From positions 1 to 64,000 of the forward strand of contig NZ_JAMBOT010000001.1 in NCBI RefSeq assembly GCF_023715725.1: a stretch of DNA of 64,000 nucleotides, written 5' to 3'. The notes beneath the pieces were generated by a model. That model saw nothing but the letters and a program-made list of their open reading frames with translations. It was not told the origin of the DNA and did not search any database. Shown here one piece after another: positions 34,210-42,502 of the stretch (its first letter is position 1; every line of letters starts with the position of its first letter). The stretch is from Paenibacillus pasadenensis (lineage in GTDB: Bacteria > Bacillota > Bacilli > Paenibacillales > Paenibacillaceae). The position numbers and the translations under genes were made by a program.

Positions 34210-34292
34210 TGTGTATCCACTCCGTTCGTCCCCTAATCCTATCAGGTTGGGGCCCCGGCCGCAAATTTAAGCTTGTCTTAAGCTTGTCTTCT

Positions 34293-34664
34293 CTATCTTC
34301 CCGGCTGGGGCGGACGATTGTAGCCGTTCTCTCCGTACGGCTGGAGCTTCTCCAGCCATGGCTTCATCATCATTTTTAATTCCCATTTGCGGTCCGTAAT
34401 TTTGACAGGGTCATACTCTTTCTGCTCCAGCACTTCATATTCAAACGCGTCCGGTCCATGCTCCCTCCAATCGCGCTGCAGCTCTAGATTAGCGAACATG
34501 CCCATGGCAAGCTGGCCTTGCAGCGTGCTCCATTTATTTTTGAGATTGGGATAACTCGCCACAAACACTTTGCCGTTTGTTTTATTTTTAATTTGAATGA
34601 CGCCTATATACGTTTTGATTTCTTTAAATTGCTCTTGAAGCTCCTTTTTGCGGCTTTTGTCCAC
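34293..34664 (-). CDS. GIY-YIG-like nuclease family protein
   Basis: The 123-aa protein is similar in pattern to small Bacillales GIY-YIG proteins: TYIGVIQIKNKTNGKVFVAS stands in for GIY-(x)n-YIG, followed by LQGQLAMGMFANLELQRDW, FEYEVLEQ and the ending EKLQPYGENGYN. The second motif is degenerate (VFVAS instead of YIG), so nuclease activity is doubtful. An imperfect palindrome, AAATTACT-GATTT-AGTAATTT (34687-34707), lies just upstream and may be an operator. Confidence 0.75.
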   Translation of the reverse strand: MDKSRKKELQEQFKEIKTYIGVIQIKNKTNGKVFVASYPNLKNKWSTLQGQLAMGMFANLELQRDWREHGPDAFEYEVLEQKEYDPVKITDRKWELKMMMKPWLEKLQPYGENGYNRPPQPGR

Positions 34665-34838
34665 GGTGTCAAACCTCCAACTTAGTAAATTACTGATTTA
34701 GTAATTTTAAAGTGGGGCTGCATCCGCTGTCAACTCGAGTCCCCGGATTAACGAAAGTCTGGAAATGAACGGGCTTCCGGGTTAAGATAGACCCGGTGCT
34801 GCAATTCACCTAACTAAACTCATCCAAAGGATACCCAT

Positions 34839-36026
34839 ATGAATAATAACGATAGTCAAACAGGCTCCCTTAAGCTGTTTTTCTGGTTTTATTTCGTGCT
34901 CTATTCCGGCAATGCGCTATACGGCACCTTCGCTCCGCTCTATTTCCGCGAGGAGGGCTACAGCGCCTCCGACATCGGGCTGCTTTTAAGCGTCGGCCCG
35001 TTCGTCGCGATGCTTGCGCAGCCGGCCTGGGGCTCCGTAACCGATAAAGCAAGCTCAAAAAACAGCGTGCTTGCAACGATGCTTATCGGCAGCGGTATTG
35101 TCATGCTGCTCTTCCCCATCTCACCGACATACGGATGGCTTATGGCTGCGATTGGTCTGTTCACGCTGTTCCAATCCTCGATTACCGCCGTAGCCGATGC
35201 CATTACGCTTGAAGCGCTTGGCAAACGCGCCGCGCATTACGGTCTGATCCGTATCGGCGGCACAATCGGGTTTGCCGTAATGAGCATCGGATTCGGCATG
35301 TACGCCGAGCGGGTGGCGCTTGATGGCATGTTTGGCGCCTACGCCATCGTCATGGCTGCTTCTGTCGCAATCCTGATGTTTTATCCTAAAGTGAAGGGCC
35401 ATCAGTTCGGCGGTCGCAAAATGAATGTGACGCAGCTGTTCCGCAACCGCAGGCTTGTCCTTTACATGAGCATTTGTTTTGTCATCAACACTACGCTCGG
35501 GTACTATTACGCCTTTTTCCCGCTCTACTTCACCGAGATTGGAGCCGGCAACGATATGCTCGGCTGGTCGATGGTCATCTCTGCATTAGCCGAGCTTCCG
35601 TTCCTTTTCTACAGCTCCAAGCTGCTCAAAAAGGTGCCGGTATCTGCTATTCTGTTATTCGCCGGCGGAGCGGCTGTCCTGCGATGGATGCTCTACTTCC
35701 TCCTAGATTCGCCGTGGCTGGTGCTTCCCGCGCAGGCTCTGCACGGATTGGTGTTCATTGTTGTCGCCGTAACGATGTCGGTATACATCAATAAAGAGGT
35801 GCCGCCGGAGCTGAGGGCAACCGGCCAGACTCTGAATGCGCTCATTAATTTGGGCGCCGCAAGGGTCTTCGGCAGTTATTTGGGAGGTTATGCTAGCGAG
35901 GCGTCCAGCCTGCGGGCCGTATTCCTGTATGCCGCACTCATTCTGAGCGCTGCGCTCGTTGTATTCGCCGTTTGCTCCTGGCGCATGGAACGCAACGGCC
36001 TTGAAGGGAAACGTATAGCGGGATAA
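34839..36026 (+). CDS. MFS transporter (MFS_1-like, nucleoside/sugar symporter type)
   Basis: The 395-aa protein has twelve predicted segments. The N-terminal pattern FFWFYFVLYSGNALYGTFAP followed by LYFREEGYSASDIGLLLSVG is typical of the MFS_1-like group that includes phenylpropionate permease and nucleoside symporters. It is preceded by CCAAAGGATA, a modest RBS. It stands alone; substrate unknown. Confidence 0.85.
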   Translation: MNNNDSQTGSLKLFFWFYFVLYSGNALYGTFAPLYFREEGYSASDIGLLLSVGPFVAMLAQPAWGSVTDKASSKNSVLATMLIGSGIVMLLFPISPTYGWLMAAIGLFTLFQSSITAVADAITLEALGKRAAHYGLIRIGGTIGFAVMSIGFGMYAERVALDGMFGAYAIVMAASVAILMFYPKVKGHQFGGRKMNVTQLFRNRRLVLYMSICFVINTTLGYYYAFFPLYFTEIGAGNDMLGWSMVISALAELPFLFYSSKLLKKVPVSAILLFAGGAAVLRWMLYFLLDSPWLVLPAQALHGLVFIVVAVTMSVYINKEVPPELRATGQTLNALINLGAARVFGSYLGGYASEASSLRAVFLYAALILSAALVVFAVCSWRMERNGLEGKRIAG

Positions 36027-36106
36027 TGCTTGTTCAAAAATAGTCAATTAGCCGTATCCTTCCTGCCTTGTCCTGCATTATATGAGGAAAAGGGAGGGAT
36101 ACTAGA

Positions 36107-36586
36107 ATGGCCGTTATTTTCAAACAAGTAGGAGAGACCGCTATATTCTCTGCAGATGCTGAAGTAAGGACCAACGATGGAATCCTAGAGGTCAGCATTG
36201 TAGAAACTCAGCGAATCCCAACTGGCAAACTGAACGGGGTGCTTCAGATTTCCTTAAACGGAAGGCCTTTACTTATTTCCTCGAGCAGCGTTTGGCCGTT
36301 GTCGAAAGGCGGCGGCATCCGGAAGCAATTCCAGGTTTATGACAGCAATAAGCTTGATGAGCTTGGAGTTGCGCTCGTCCGGGTTTTTGAAAAGCTGGCC
36401 AGGGAATTGAAGAGATTTGAAAGCAATGGACCCATTCCGCAAAGACTTCCGTGTTTTATTCGGATTCCTCTATGCCGTCTCGCCTATTCCCAATACATCG
36501 TTGCCTGCAGGCTTAGGGGCAGACCCGCACAGGACTGTCTGCGGGAGGCGGAAGCGATTTACAACAACTGCAAGGGCAGATGCTGA
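36107..36586 (+). CDS. Hypothetical protein, 159 aa
   Basis: I do not recognise this protein. It has no signal peptide. The first 80 residues look beta-rich (VGETAIFSADAEVRTNDGIL); the C-terminal third is basic and contains three cysteines (CFIRIPLC, NNCKGRC at the end), which could hold a metal or a disulfide. A good RBS (AGGGAGGG) precedes the ATG, and a bidirectional terminator follows the stop, so it is likely a real gene with its own transcript. Confidence 0.6.
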   Translation: MAVIFKQVGETAIFSADAEVRTNDGILEVSIVETQRIPTGKLNGVLQISLNGRPLLISSSSVWPLSKGGGIRKQFQVYDSNKLDELGVALVRVFEKLARELKRFESNGPIPQRLPCFIRIPLCRLAYSQYIVACRLRGRPAQDCLREAEAIYNNCKGRC

Positions 36587-36612
36587 AGCCTATTACGGCT
36601 CTGCTGCAAAAA

Positions 36613-36665
36613 AATAAAGCCGTTCGGAGCCGGGACAATTTCCCGGTGTGCCGAACGGCTTTATT
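36613..36665. terminator. Bidirectional terminator between the 159-aa gene and the DMT gene
   Basis: AATAAAGCCGTTCGG and CCGAACGGCTTTATT form a perfect 15-bp stem, with A-rich and T-rich flanks on both strands. Convergent stops lie at 36586 and 36682. Confidence 0.92.
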
Positions 36666-36681
36666 TTCAAATCTTACTTCT

Positions 36682-37164
36682 TCAGGCCATCTGCTCTGTG
36701 TTGGCGTCATCGCTCCGAGATTCATGGCTGCCGCGTGCGCCAAGCTTGAACACGAGAATCCCGGCAACAAGCAGCAGCACGCCGGCAACCTTTGCCGGCT
36801 CCAGCGGAACACGCTGAAGACCAAACAAGCCAAGGGAATCCCAGAGCATAGCAAATGCAAGCTGGGCGCACAATACGATGCTGATTGCATAGGTAGGACC
36901 GAGCCGCTTGATCCCCTGCACAATGCAGGTTACGATGCCGACTCCAATTAATCCGCTGAAGCCATGCCAAATCTCCACGCCTTCCAGCCGGAACATGTTT
37001 GCTCCCTTGAAGCCTAAACCGAGCAAAAAGGATGAGGAAAAACCCATCGCCAATATAAGCGTTGTAGTCGTCCACATGCCAGCCTTTTGATCCACTTTGT
37101 AATTAAACAGATTTTGCAGGCTAAGCAGTAAGCCAACTCCTAATGCCCACGCTAATCCAACCAT
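36682..37164 (-). CDS. YdcZ-type DMT transporter (DUF606), second of the pair
   Basis: The 160-aa membrane protein has five predicted segments and belongs to the half-size DMT family once called DUF606/YdcZ. The frame extends to 37263, but that overlaps the regulator; the ATG at 37164 with GGGAGGG upstream (inside the 3' end of the regulator gene) is right. Together with the similar gene at 37909 it may form a heterodimeric exporter, as half-size DMT proteins often do. The C-terminal tail is polar. Confidence 0.8.
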   Translation of the reverse strand: MVGLAWALGVGLLLSLQNLFNYKVDQKAGMWTTTTLILAMGFSSSFLLGLGFKGANMFRLEGVEIWHGFSGLIGVGIVTCIVQGIKRLGPTYAISIVLCAQLAFAMLWDSLGLFGLQRVPLEPAKVAGVLLLVAGILVFKLGARGSHESRSDDANTEQMA

Positions 37165-37165
37165 G

Positions 37166-37891
37166 TTACAGCCCTCCCGTTTGAAGCTCATAAATGTTCT
37201 CTCTTGCAATAGCGGCAAGCGCCGTGCGGTCCTTAACCGCGATGCTGGAGCGTTTTCGTTCAATCAGGCCGTCCTCCGCAAACTGCAGCAAGACACGGTT
37301 CAAATGTCTGTAGCTTGTGCCGATCAGGTTGGCCGCATCATGCAGCGCTCCAGCTTCCAGTCTTGCGGTCGGTTGACCGCTTTCTTCGGCCCCGTCATAA
37401 CAGACCGAGAGCAAATAACTTGCCAGCCTGACCTCAACGGGGTAAAGCAAATTAAAGCTAAGCGAGTTGTTTTTCATTTTAAACTTGCGCGTAATAATCT
37501 CCAGCAGAAACCGGAGAAATCCCGGCTGCTCCAGGCCATATAGATCAAGATGCCGATACGAGAAACGGATCATGGTCACGGGCGAAACAACTTCAACCGT
37601 ATTCATCAGCTCCATTCCACGCTGAACATATTCAATATCCCCTATGACCTCAAGCGGATTAAGGAAGGACAAGATGAGCGACTTGCCGTCCGGCATTGTC
37701 GTAAACACTTTGATTTTGCCTTCAACTAACAGCAAAAGCTCATCGGGCATTTCACCCTGAATGGCGATTTTGTCTCCTGCTCCGCAATTCACAAGCTTTG
37801 CGGATGCTATCAGCTGCGCTGGAAACATAGCTTCAACCCCGAATTTTTGCAAATAGGACGAGACGAGCTCCCGTTCTCCGCCTGCCCCCAT
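37166..37891 (-). CDS. Crp/Fnr-family transcriptional regulator (YeiL-like)
   Basis: The 241-aa protein has an N-terminal cyclic-nucleotide-binding-fold domain (about 20-140) and a C-terminal winged helix (ALHDAANLIGTSYRHLNRVLLQFAEDGLIERKR). The frame reaches 38245, but this runs through the upstream gene; ATG 37891 has AAGGAGG nine bases upstream. It lacks the four-cysteine cluster of Fnr. It lies between two YdcZ-type transporter genes, all minus strand, with gaps of 1 and 17 bp. The arrangement implies that it controls them. Confidence 0.88.
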   Translation of the reverse strand: MGAGGERELVSSYLQKFGVEAMFPAQLIASAKLVNCGAGDKIAIQGEMPDELLLLVEGKIKVFTTMPDGKSLILSFLNPLEVIGDIEYVQRGMELMNTVEVVSPVTMIRFSYRHLDLYGLEQPGFLRFLLEIITRKFKMKNNSLSFNLLYPVEVRLASYLLSVCYDGAEESGQPTARLEAGALHDAANLIGTSYRHLNRVLLQFAEDGLIERKRSSIAVKDRTALAAIARENIYELQTGGL

Positions 37892-37908
37892 AGCACGTCC
37901 TCCTTTCT

Positions 37909-38334
37909 TTATAACGACAGCAGTATAACTCCGGCAACCATCATCGCCATTCCCGCCACCTGAGCCGGACCCATCTTCGTTTTGGGCACACCAAGCCAGC
38001 CTTTCCATTCGATCAGGAATGTCAATCCTAGCTGGCCGAGCAACGTCAGTGAAGTCGCGAGCGTAACCCCAACATGCTGAATAGCCGTTACTGTTCCAAA
38101 TATAATAATCGCTGCAAAGGCGCCTCCGATGCCGTATATCGGCTTGATCTCCAGCAACCTGCGGGGCTTGAGATCCTTCATCAGCAAGGCAAGCAGCACT
38201 GCGCCGATAAAACCGGTCAGCTGCGTCAGCGCCGCGGCTTGCCAAGTTCCGATCGCCCCGCTTATGCTCGTGTTCGCCACACCCTGCAGCGTAATGAAAA
38301 ATCCGGCGGCTAAAGCCGCTAATAGGCCTTTCAT
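37909..38334 (-). CDS. YdcZ-type DMT transporter (DUF606), first of the pair
   Basis: The 141-aa membrane protein has five predicted segments (MKGLLAALAAGFFITLQGVANTSI) and the conserved GALGGAF-like helix (IGGAFAAIIIFGTV). It is the first gene of the three-gene operon DMT-Crp-DMT. The two DMT proteins are diverged paralogues rather than recent copies. Substrate unknown. Confidence 0.85.
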   Translation of the reverse strand: MKGLLAALAAGFFITLQGVANTSISGAIGTWQAAALTQLTGFIGAVLLALLMKDLKPRRLLEIKPIYGIGGAFAAIIIFGTVTAIQHVGVTLATSLTLLGQLGLTFLIEWKGWLGVPKTKMGPAQVAGMAMMVAGVILLSL

Positions 38335-38351
38335 TTAGCCAGCTCCATTCT

Positions 38352-38399
38352 GTCTGTTTGCGAAACCAATCTCTAGTTTAACTTTAATCGCAAACAGAC
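38352..38399. promoter_or_regulatory. Long inverted repeat in the DMT-Crp-DMT promoter region
   Basis: GTCTGTTTGCGA (38352-38363) and TCGCAAACAGAC (38388-38399) are perfect 12-bp inverted arms separated by 24 bp, 18 bp upstream of the first DMT start. The arms are too far apart for one Crp site, but each could be a half of a looped operator, or they could frame the promoter. It abuts the uvrA-paralogue terminator. Confidence 0.5.
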
Positions 38400-38402
38400 A
38401 AA

Positions 38403-38430
38403 AGAGAAAAGGACATATGTCCTTTTCTCT
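38403..38430. terminator. Terminator hairpin of the UvrA-paralogue gene
   Basis: The 28 bases are a perfect palindrome (AGAGAAAAGGACAT and its complement), 5 bp from the stop at 38436. The T-run on the minus strand is embedded in the stem arm. Confidence 0.7.
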
Positions 38431-38435
38431 CAAAC

Positions 38436-40913
38436 TTAGCGTTGAGCTTTGACGGGTTCATGCAAATTAAGGCTTGCGCCGGTAACGGAACGTTTGTCGG
38501 AGGCCAGCTGCTGCGGTGTTCCAGCGGCTACGAGCTCTCCACCGGCGTCGCCGCCGCCTGGACCGAGATCTAACACCCAATCCGCCGCGGCAATCAGCTC
38601 GGTATTATGCTCCACCATAATGACCGTATTGCCGGCATCAACAAGACGGCTGAGCAGCAAATGCAGCTTCTCTACATCCAGCGGATGCAGACCGCTCGAA
38701 GGCTCATCAAGCAGATACAGCGTATGGCCTTTCGCGGGAGCGCTCAGCTCCTTCGCCAGCTTGAGCCGCTGCCCTTCTCCGCCAGACAGCGTTGTGACGG
38801 ATTGGCCCCATTGCAGATAGCCTAATCCTACCTCCGACAGAAGCTGCAGCAGCTTTGTCATCTTTTTATTGTTTGCCAGAAGCGGCTGGCTTTCTTCCAG
38901 GCTAAGCTCCAGAAAATCGGAGATGGAGCGGCCCTCGTATTTAACCTCCAGCACTTCCGGCTTAAATCTTTTCCCCTTACACTCCGGACAAGTAATTTGC
39001 AAATGGGACAAAAAGTGCATATCAACCATGACGACTCCAAGCCCTTCGCAGCGATCGCAGCGTCCTCCCGGCGTGTTAAACGAAAAATGCTTTTCCGCAA
39101 GCTTGCGGCTTTTCGCTTCAGGCAATGCGGCATAGGCTTTGCGCAGCAGCGCGAACAAATCCATATAGGTGGATACGCTTGAGCGCTGCATGCGCGACAG
39201 CGGGCTTTGATCAACGGTAATCAAGCTGTCAATCCGCTCCATTCCGCTAATATTTCCGCAGCCCTCCAGGCCTCGAAATGAGCTCTGACCCGGCACCGCT
39301 GAGGCCAGCAAATCGAATACAAGCGTTGATTTGCCGGAACCGGACACACCTGCTACCGCTGTCAGGCAGCCGAGCGGAAAAGTGGCCGTGATTTGTTGCA
39401 GATTATGGCGGCTGGCTTCATGAACGGTAATCCATCCATTTTGCGGTGCACGTCTGCTGGAAAGCATTCCTGGAGGATTTCGGAAATAACTGCCGGTTAC
39501 GGAGCTATCCTGCCCGATCAGCTCTTGAAGCGAGCCTTGGCCGACAATATTGCCGCCAAATCGGCCGGCTGCAGGTCCGATATCAATAATATGGTCCGCT
39601 TCCTGCATCACTGTAACATCATGTTCAATCAGCAGCACCGTATTCCCCAGATCGCGCAGCTCCTTCATGACCTGTACAAGACCGGCCGTATCTTTGGCAT
39701 GCAGCCCCGTGGTCGGTTCGTCCAATAAGTAGAGCACGCCGGTCAGCCCTGATCCAAGAATCGTTGCGAGACGCAGCCGCTGCGCCTCTCCGCCGGACAG
39801 CGTCAGCGATTGGCGGTCCAGCATCAAATAGCCAAGCCCCACATCCTCGATCCGGCGAACCTTCACTTTCATATCCTGCAGCACCGATGCTAGCAGCTCG
39901 TCGTCGTCGCTAATTGCCTCCGCATAGGGCTGCTCCAGCCATGCAGCCAGCTCCCCAAGCGACATTCGCGTCAGCTCTGGAAGTCTTCGGCCGTATGCGG
40001 TTATCGAGCGGCTAATTTCATTGAGCCTTTCACCGCCGCAATCGGTGCATGGACGGCTGCGAAACAACGCCGCTTCGCCGGATTGGCCGCCCTTCTCTTT
40101 GTAGCGTTGCCACATTCCGGTCAACACGCCCTTGAACCGTCCTCTGCCGACCGATTTCGGAAGCGGCTTATCTGGATAATGGCGGGCAAATTCGGGACTC
40201 TCCACTCCGTACAGCAGCAGATCCCATTCCGCTTCGCTCCATTCGCCAACCGGGATGGTTGTGTTCATCGGCAGCCCGTAATACTTGCCTGCCGCTTCCA
40301 ACATGGCTGCGTTGTAGTCCGCAAACGATTCAAACCAGAACACGACCGCGCCTCCGCGAATGCTTTTGCTGCGGTCGAATACCGCCTCCACATCGATGTC
40401 CACGACGCTGCCCAGACCGCTACAGCTTTCGCAGGCTCCGGACGGAGTGTTGTAGGAATAGTCCGCCTTGCCGAGCGAACGATGGAGCTCGCCGCAGGCT
40501 GGACAGGCGATTTCCGCAGCTCCGTTCTCAGCAGAAGCCGGCATAGCGGAGCCGCAAGCCCGGCAGTCGCGAATCCCCTTCTTCTCAAATACAAGCCGGA
40601 GATATGTTTGCAGATCCGTTGCGGTGCCGACGGTTGATCGTGGATTGCGGTTGGCCGCATGCTGGCCAACTGCAATAGCCGGGGAAAGTCCGGTGATGGA
40701 CGTTACCTTTGGTTTGGGAATCGATTCACCGGACTGGCCGCTTGACTCCAGATACTGGCGCTGACATTCACGCTGCAAAATATCAAGCGCTAACGTTGAT
40801 TTACCGGAACCGGAAGGCCCTGTCACAACAATCAGCTGATGCTTCGGAATGTCTACATCGATGTTTTTCAGATTATTTTCCCTGGCTCCGCGAATACGAA
40901 TCGTATCAATCAT
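38436..40913 (-). CDS. UvrA paralogue (short, UvrA2-like ABC ATPase)
   Basis: The 825-aa protein has the UvrA layout: two ABC cassettes with Walker A motifs TGPSGSGKST (about 31-40) and AGVSGSGKST, signatures LSGGEAQRLRL and LSGGEGQRLKL, and zinc-finger cysteines (CRACG...CPAC; CDRCEG...CPECKG). True UvrA is about 940-950 aa; the shortfall lies in the N-terminal half, where the UvrB-binding region sits, so it likely does not feed standard excision repair. Such paralogues occur in drug resistance and self-protection. It is divergent from a MerR-type regulator gene. Confidence 0.87.
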   Translation of the reverse strand: MIDTIRIRGARENNLKNIDVDIPKHQLIVVTGPSGSGKSTLALDILQRECQRQYLESSGQSGESIPKPKVTSITGLSPAIAVGQHAANRNPRSTVGTATDLQTYLRLVFEKKGIRDCRACGSAMPASAENGAAEIACPACGELHRSLGKADYSYNTPSGACESCSGLGSVVDIDVEAVFDRSKSIRGGAVVFWFESFADYNAAMLEAAGKYYGLPMNTTIPVGEWSEAEWDLLLYGVESPEFARHYPDKPLPKSVGRGRFKGVLTGMWQRYKEKGGQSGEAALFRSRPCTDCGGERLNEISRSITAYGRRLPELTRMSLGELAAWLEQPYAEAISDDDELLASVLQDMKVKVRRIEDVGLGYLMLDRQSLTLSGGEAQRLRLATILGSGLTGVLYLLDEPTTGLHAKDTAGLVQVMKELRDLGNTVLLIEHDVTVMQEADHIIDIGPAAGRFGGNIVGQGSLQELIGQDSSVTGSYFRNPPGMLSSRRAPQNGWITVHEASRHNLQQITATFPLGCLTAVAGVSGSGKSTLVFDLLASAVPGQSSFRGLEGCGNISGMERIDSLITVDQSPLSRMQRSSVSTYMDLFALLRKAYAALPEAKSRKLAEKHFSFNTPGGRCDRCEGLGVVMVDMHFLSHLQITCPECKGKRFKPEVLEVKYEGRSISDFLELSLEESQPLLANNKKMTKLLQLLSEVGLGYLQWGQSVTTLSGGEGQRLKLAKELSAPAKGHTLYLLDEPSSGLHPLDVEKLHLLLSRLVDAGNTVIMVEHNTELIAAADWVLDLGPGGGDAGGELVAAGTPQQLASDKRSVTGASLNLHEPVKAQR

Positions 40914-41077
40914 AATTTAATTCCTCCTCAAGGCTTCTCAGCCTGAATCTTTAAATTAACGGCTGGCAGCTGGATTTCCATTATTCACTCTTAACTTTAC
41001 TACATTAATGCAAATGCAAAGCTTTAATGAAATAATTGCTTTATTATAGGCAGGGTTAGACCAGAACCTTATCATGG

Positions 41078-41127
41078 AGGTTCAAGTTTTTACATAAAGA
41101 TTTGAACCTCTCTAGCAGTATCTGCTA
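41078..41127. promoter_or_regulatory. Inverted repeats in the uvrA-paralogue/merR divergent promoter
   Basis: GAGGTTCAA (41078-41086) and TTGAACCTC (41102-41110) are inverted arms 15 bp apart, and TAGCAG-TAT-CTGCTA (41113-41127) is a second palindrome. Both lie within 90 bp of the MerR start. The AGGTTCAA/TTGAACCT type resembles MerR-family operators. They are the best candidates for binding by the double-HTH regulator encoded next. Confidence 0.6.
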
Positions 41128-41164
41128 TCGTTAAGACAGCTATAGGAAGGGAAGAAACGGAACT

Positions 41165-41872
41165 ATGAGCGAAGTCTACCGTCCAATCGATATAGCCCGT
41201 CAGCTCGGCCTCAGCACTAGCGCTCTTCGCCATTACGAGTCCTGGGGCGTCGTGCCGCTCCCGTCGCGCTCCGCCAGCGGGTACCGGCAGTATACAAATG
41301 AGCATTTGGCGTGGTTCCGCTGTTTGCGGGCGTTGAATGACGGCTTTGGGATGAAAATAGCCTGCGATACGCTGATTTTGCTGCAAACGGGGAAAGCCGA
41401 GGAAGCGATGTGGCTGGTGAATGAGCAGCAGGCCAAACTTCATCAGGATAAAGCGGCAGCCGACCGGACGCGGCAGCTGCTCATGCAGCTGGAGACGGAT
41501 GAGCTGGATGGAGTCAAGCTGAAACCGTATATGTCCATTGGCGAAGCGGCAGAGCTGGCGGGCGTCGCTCCATCCGCGATCCGGCACTGGGAAAAAGAAG
41601 GGCTCATTCAACCCGTCCGCAGCCCGGACAACGGCTATCGCCGTTACACCCCTCTACAGCTTCGCCAGATTCTGCTCATTCGAACGCTGCGGACGACGAT
41701 ATTTTTTCTCGATGGTATGAAAGAAATTGTGCAATTGATGGGGACGCGTGGCGTTGAGCATGCAATCAAGGGAACGGAGCACGCGCTGGAAACGATCGGG
41801 GCCAGAATCAAAAGGCAGTTTGTCGGCATTCATGAGCTGGTGCTGCTCTGCCGGGAATTGAAGCTTATGTAG
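41165..41872 (+). CDS. MerR-family regulator with two MerR helix-turn-helix domains
   Basis: The 235-aa protein carries a MerR winged helix at residues about 4-70 (YRPIDIARQLGLSTSALRHY, then GYRQYTNEHL) and a second full one at about 122-190 (MSIGEAAELAGVAPSAIRHW, then GYRRYTPLQL), where ordinary MerR proteins have an effector-binding domain. A helical linker of about 50 residues joins them. There is no metal-binding cysteine cluster. GGAAGGG precedes the ATG. Divergent from the UvrA-like gene, it probably regulates that gene and itself. Confidence 0.82.
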   Translation: MSEVYRPIDIARQLGLSTSALRHYESWGVVPLPSRSASGYRQYTNEHLAWFRCLRALNDGFGMKIACDTLILLQTGKAEEAMWLVNEQQAKLHQDKAAADRTRQLLMQLETDELDGVKLKPYMSIGEAAELAGVAPSAIRHWEKEGLIQPVRSPDNGYRRYTPLQLRQILLIRTLRTTIFFLDGMKEIVQLMGTRGVEHAIKGTEHALETIGARIKRQFVGIHELVLLCRELKLM

Positions 41873-41943
41873 TCAGAGCCACAGCGGAAAGCCGCAGCCA
41901 TGGGGAAATCCTCCAAACGGGACATCTTTCCTCTATCGCTTTG

Positions 41944-42438
41944 TCACGGATAAGGCGCATTGCGGATAGTAACGGAATTGTTACCGATATCTGCGAGAAT
42001 TGGCCCTGATTTATACGGAATTGTAATGGTCCTTATATCCTGACCCGGTGGATGTACGCTCATCTCGATTTGAATATCTGCAGTTAGATCCGATGGTACT
42101 ACGGTTTCAGCTCTATACGTGACGTATCCTGTATAAGTTGTATAATACTTAAATTTCACTTGGAAATTATGCGATTTTCCGGGCCGGATGATGTGAGTCG
42201 CAGGAAAAGGAGATTCAAAGTCTCCGCTTAAAGAAATGGAATAGAATTCAAAATTTGTTGTTCGGTTATTAATATTGAATCCTAAACTTTGAAAAGGCGT
42301 CAAGTTATTATCCGGTTGATTTTCTTCTTCCTTACACCCGCTAATGAGCTGCGTCACGATGACCAATAAAATAAATAGGACTAATAGAATGGCTAAGCCT
42401 GAGCTGTTTTTGTCCCTTTTTAAAGCAGGTTCATTCAT
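41944..42438 (-). CDS. Putative lipoprotein, paralogue of the upstream gene
   Basis: The 164-aa protein starts with a positively charged N-terminus and a hydrophobic stretch ending in the lipobox LISGC (about residues 28-32), so it is likely a lipoprotein. The outer domain is beta-rich and shares SGDFESPFPA.H.I.PG...FQVK..Y with the neighbour at 42503. ATG 42438 has AGGAGAA upstream; the longer frame to 42549 runs into the neighbour and is rejected. Family and function unknown. Confidence 0.65.
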   Translation of the reverse strand: MNEPALKRDKNSSGLAILLVLFILLVIVTQLISGCKEEENQPDNNLTPFQSLGFNINNRTTNFEFYSISLSGDFESPFPATHIIRPGKSHNFQVKFKYYTTYTGYVTYRAETVVPSDLTADIQIEMSVHPPGQDIRTITIPYKSGPILADIGNNSVTIRNAPYP

Positions 42439-42502
42439 AATGATCGTTCTCCTCACAGCATGATTTGATTCTGAGATTAACTTAGAGACATGTGGGCAAC
42501 TA

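Noticed and set aside
36682..37263. Extended DMT transporter starting at 37263
   Set aside because: The extra 33 residues overlap the regulator's C-terminus; ATG 37164 has its own RBS.
37163..37543. 126-aa plus-strand ORF opposite the Crp-type gene
   Set aside because: Shadow of the regulator; no RBS and no recognisable features.
37166..38245. Single 359-aa gene covering the Crp regulator and part of the DMT gene
   Set aside because: The first 118 codons overlap the YdcZ-type gene out of frame and do not resemble the family; a strong RBS precedes ATG 37891.
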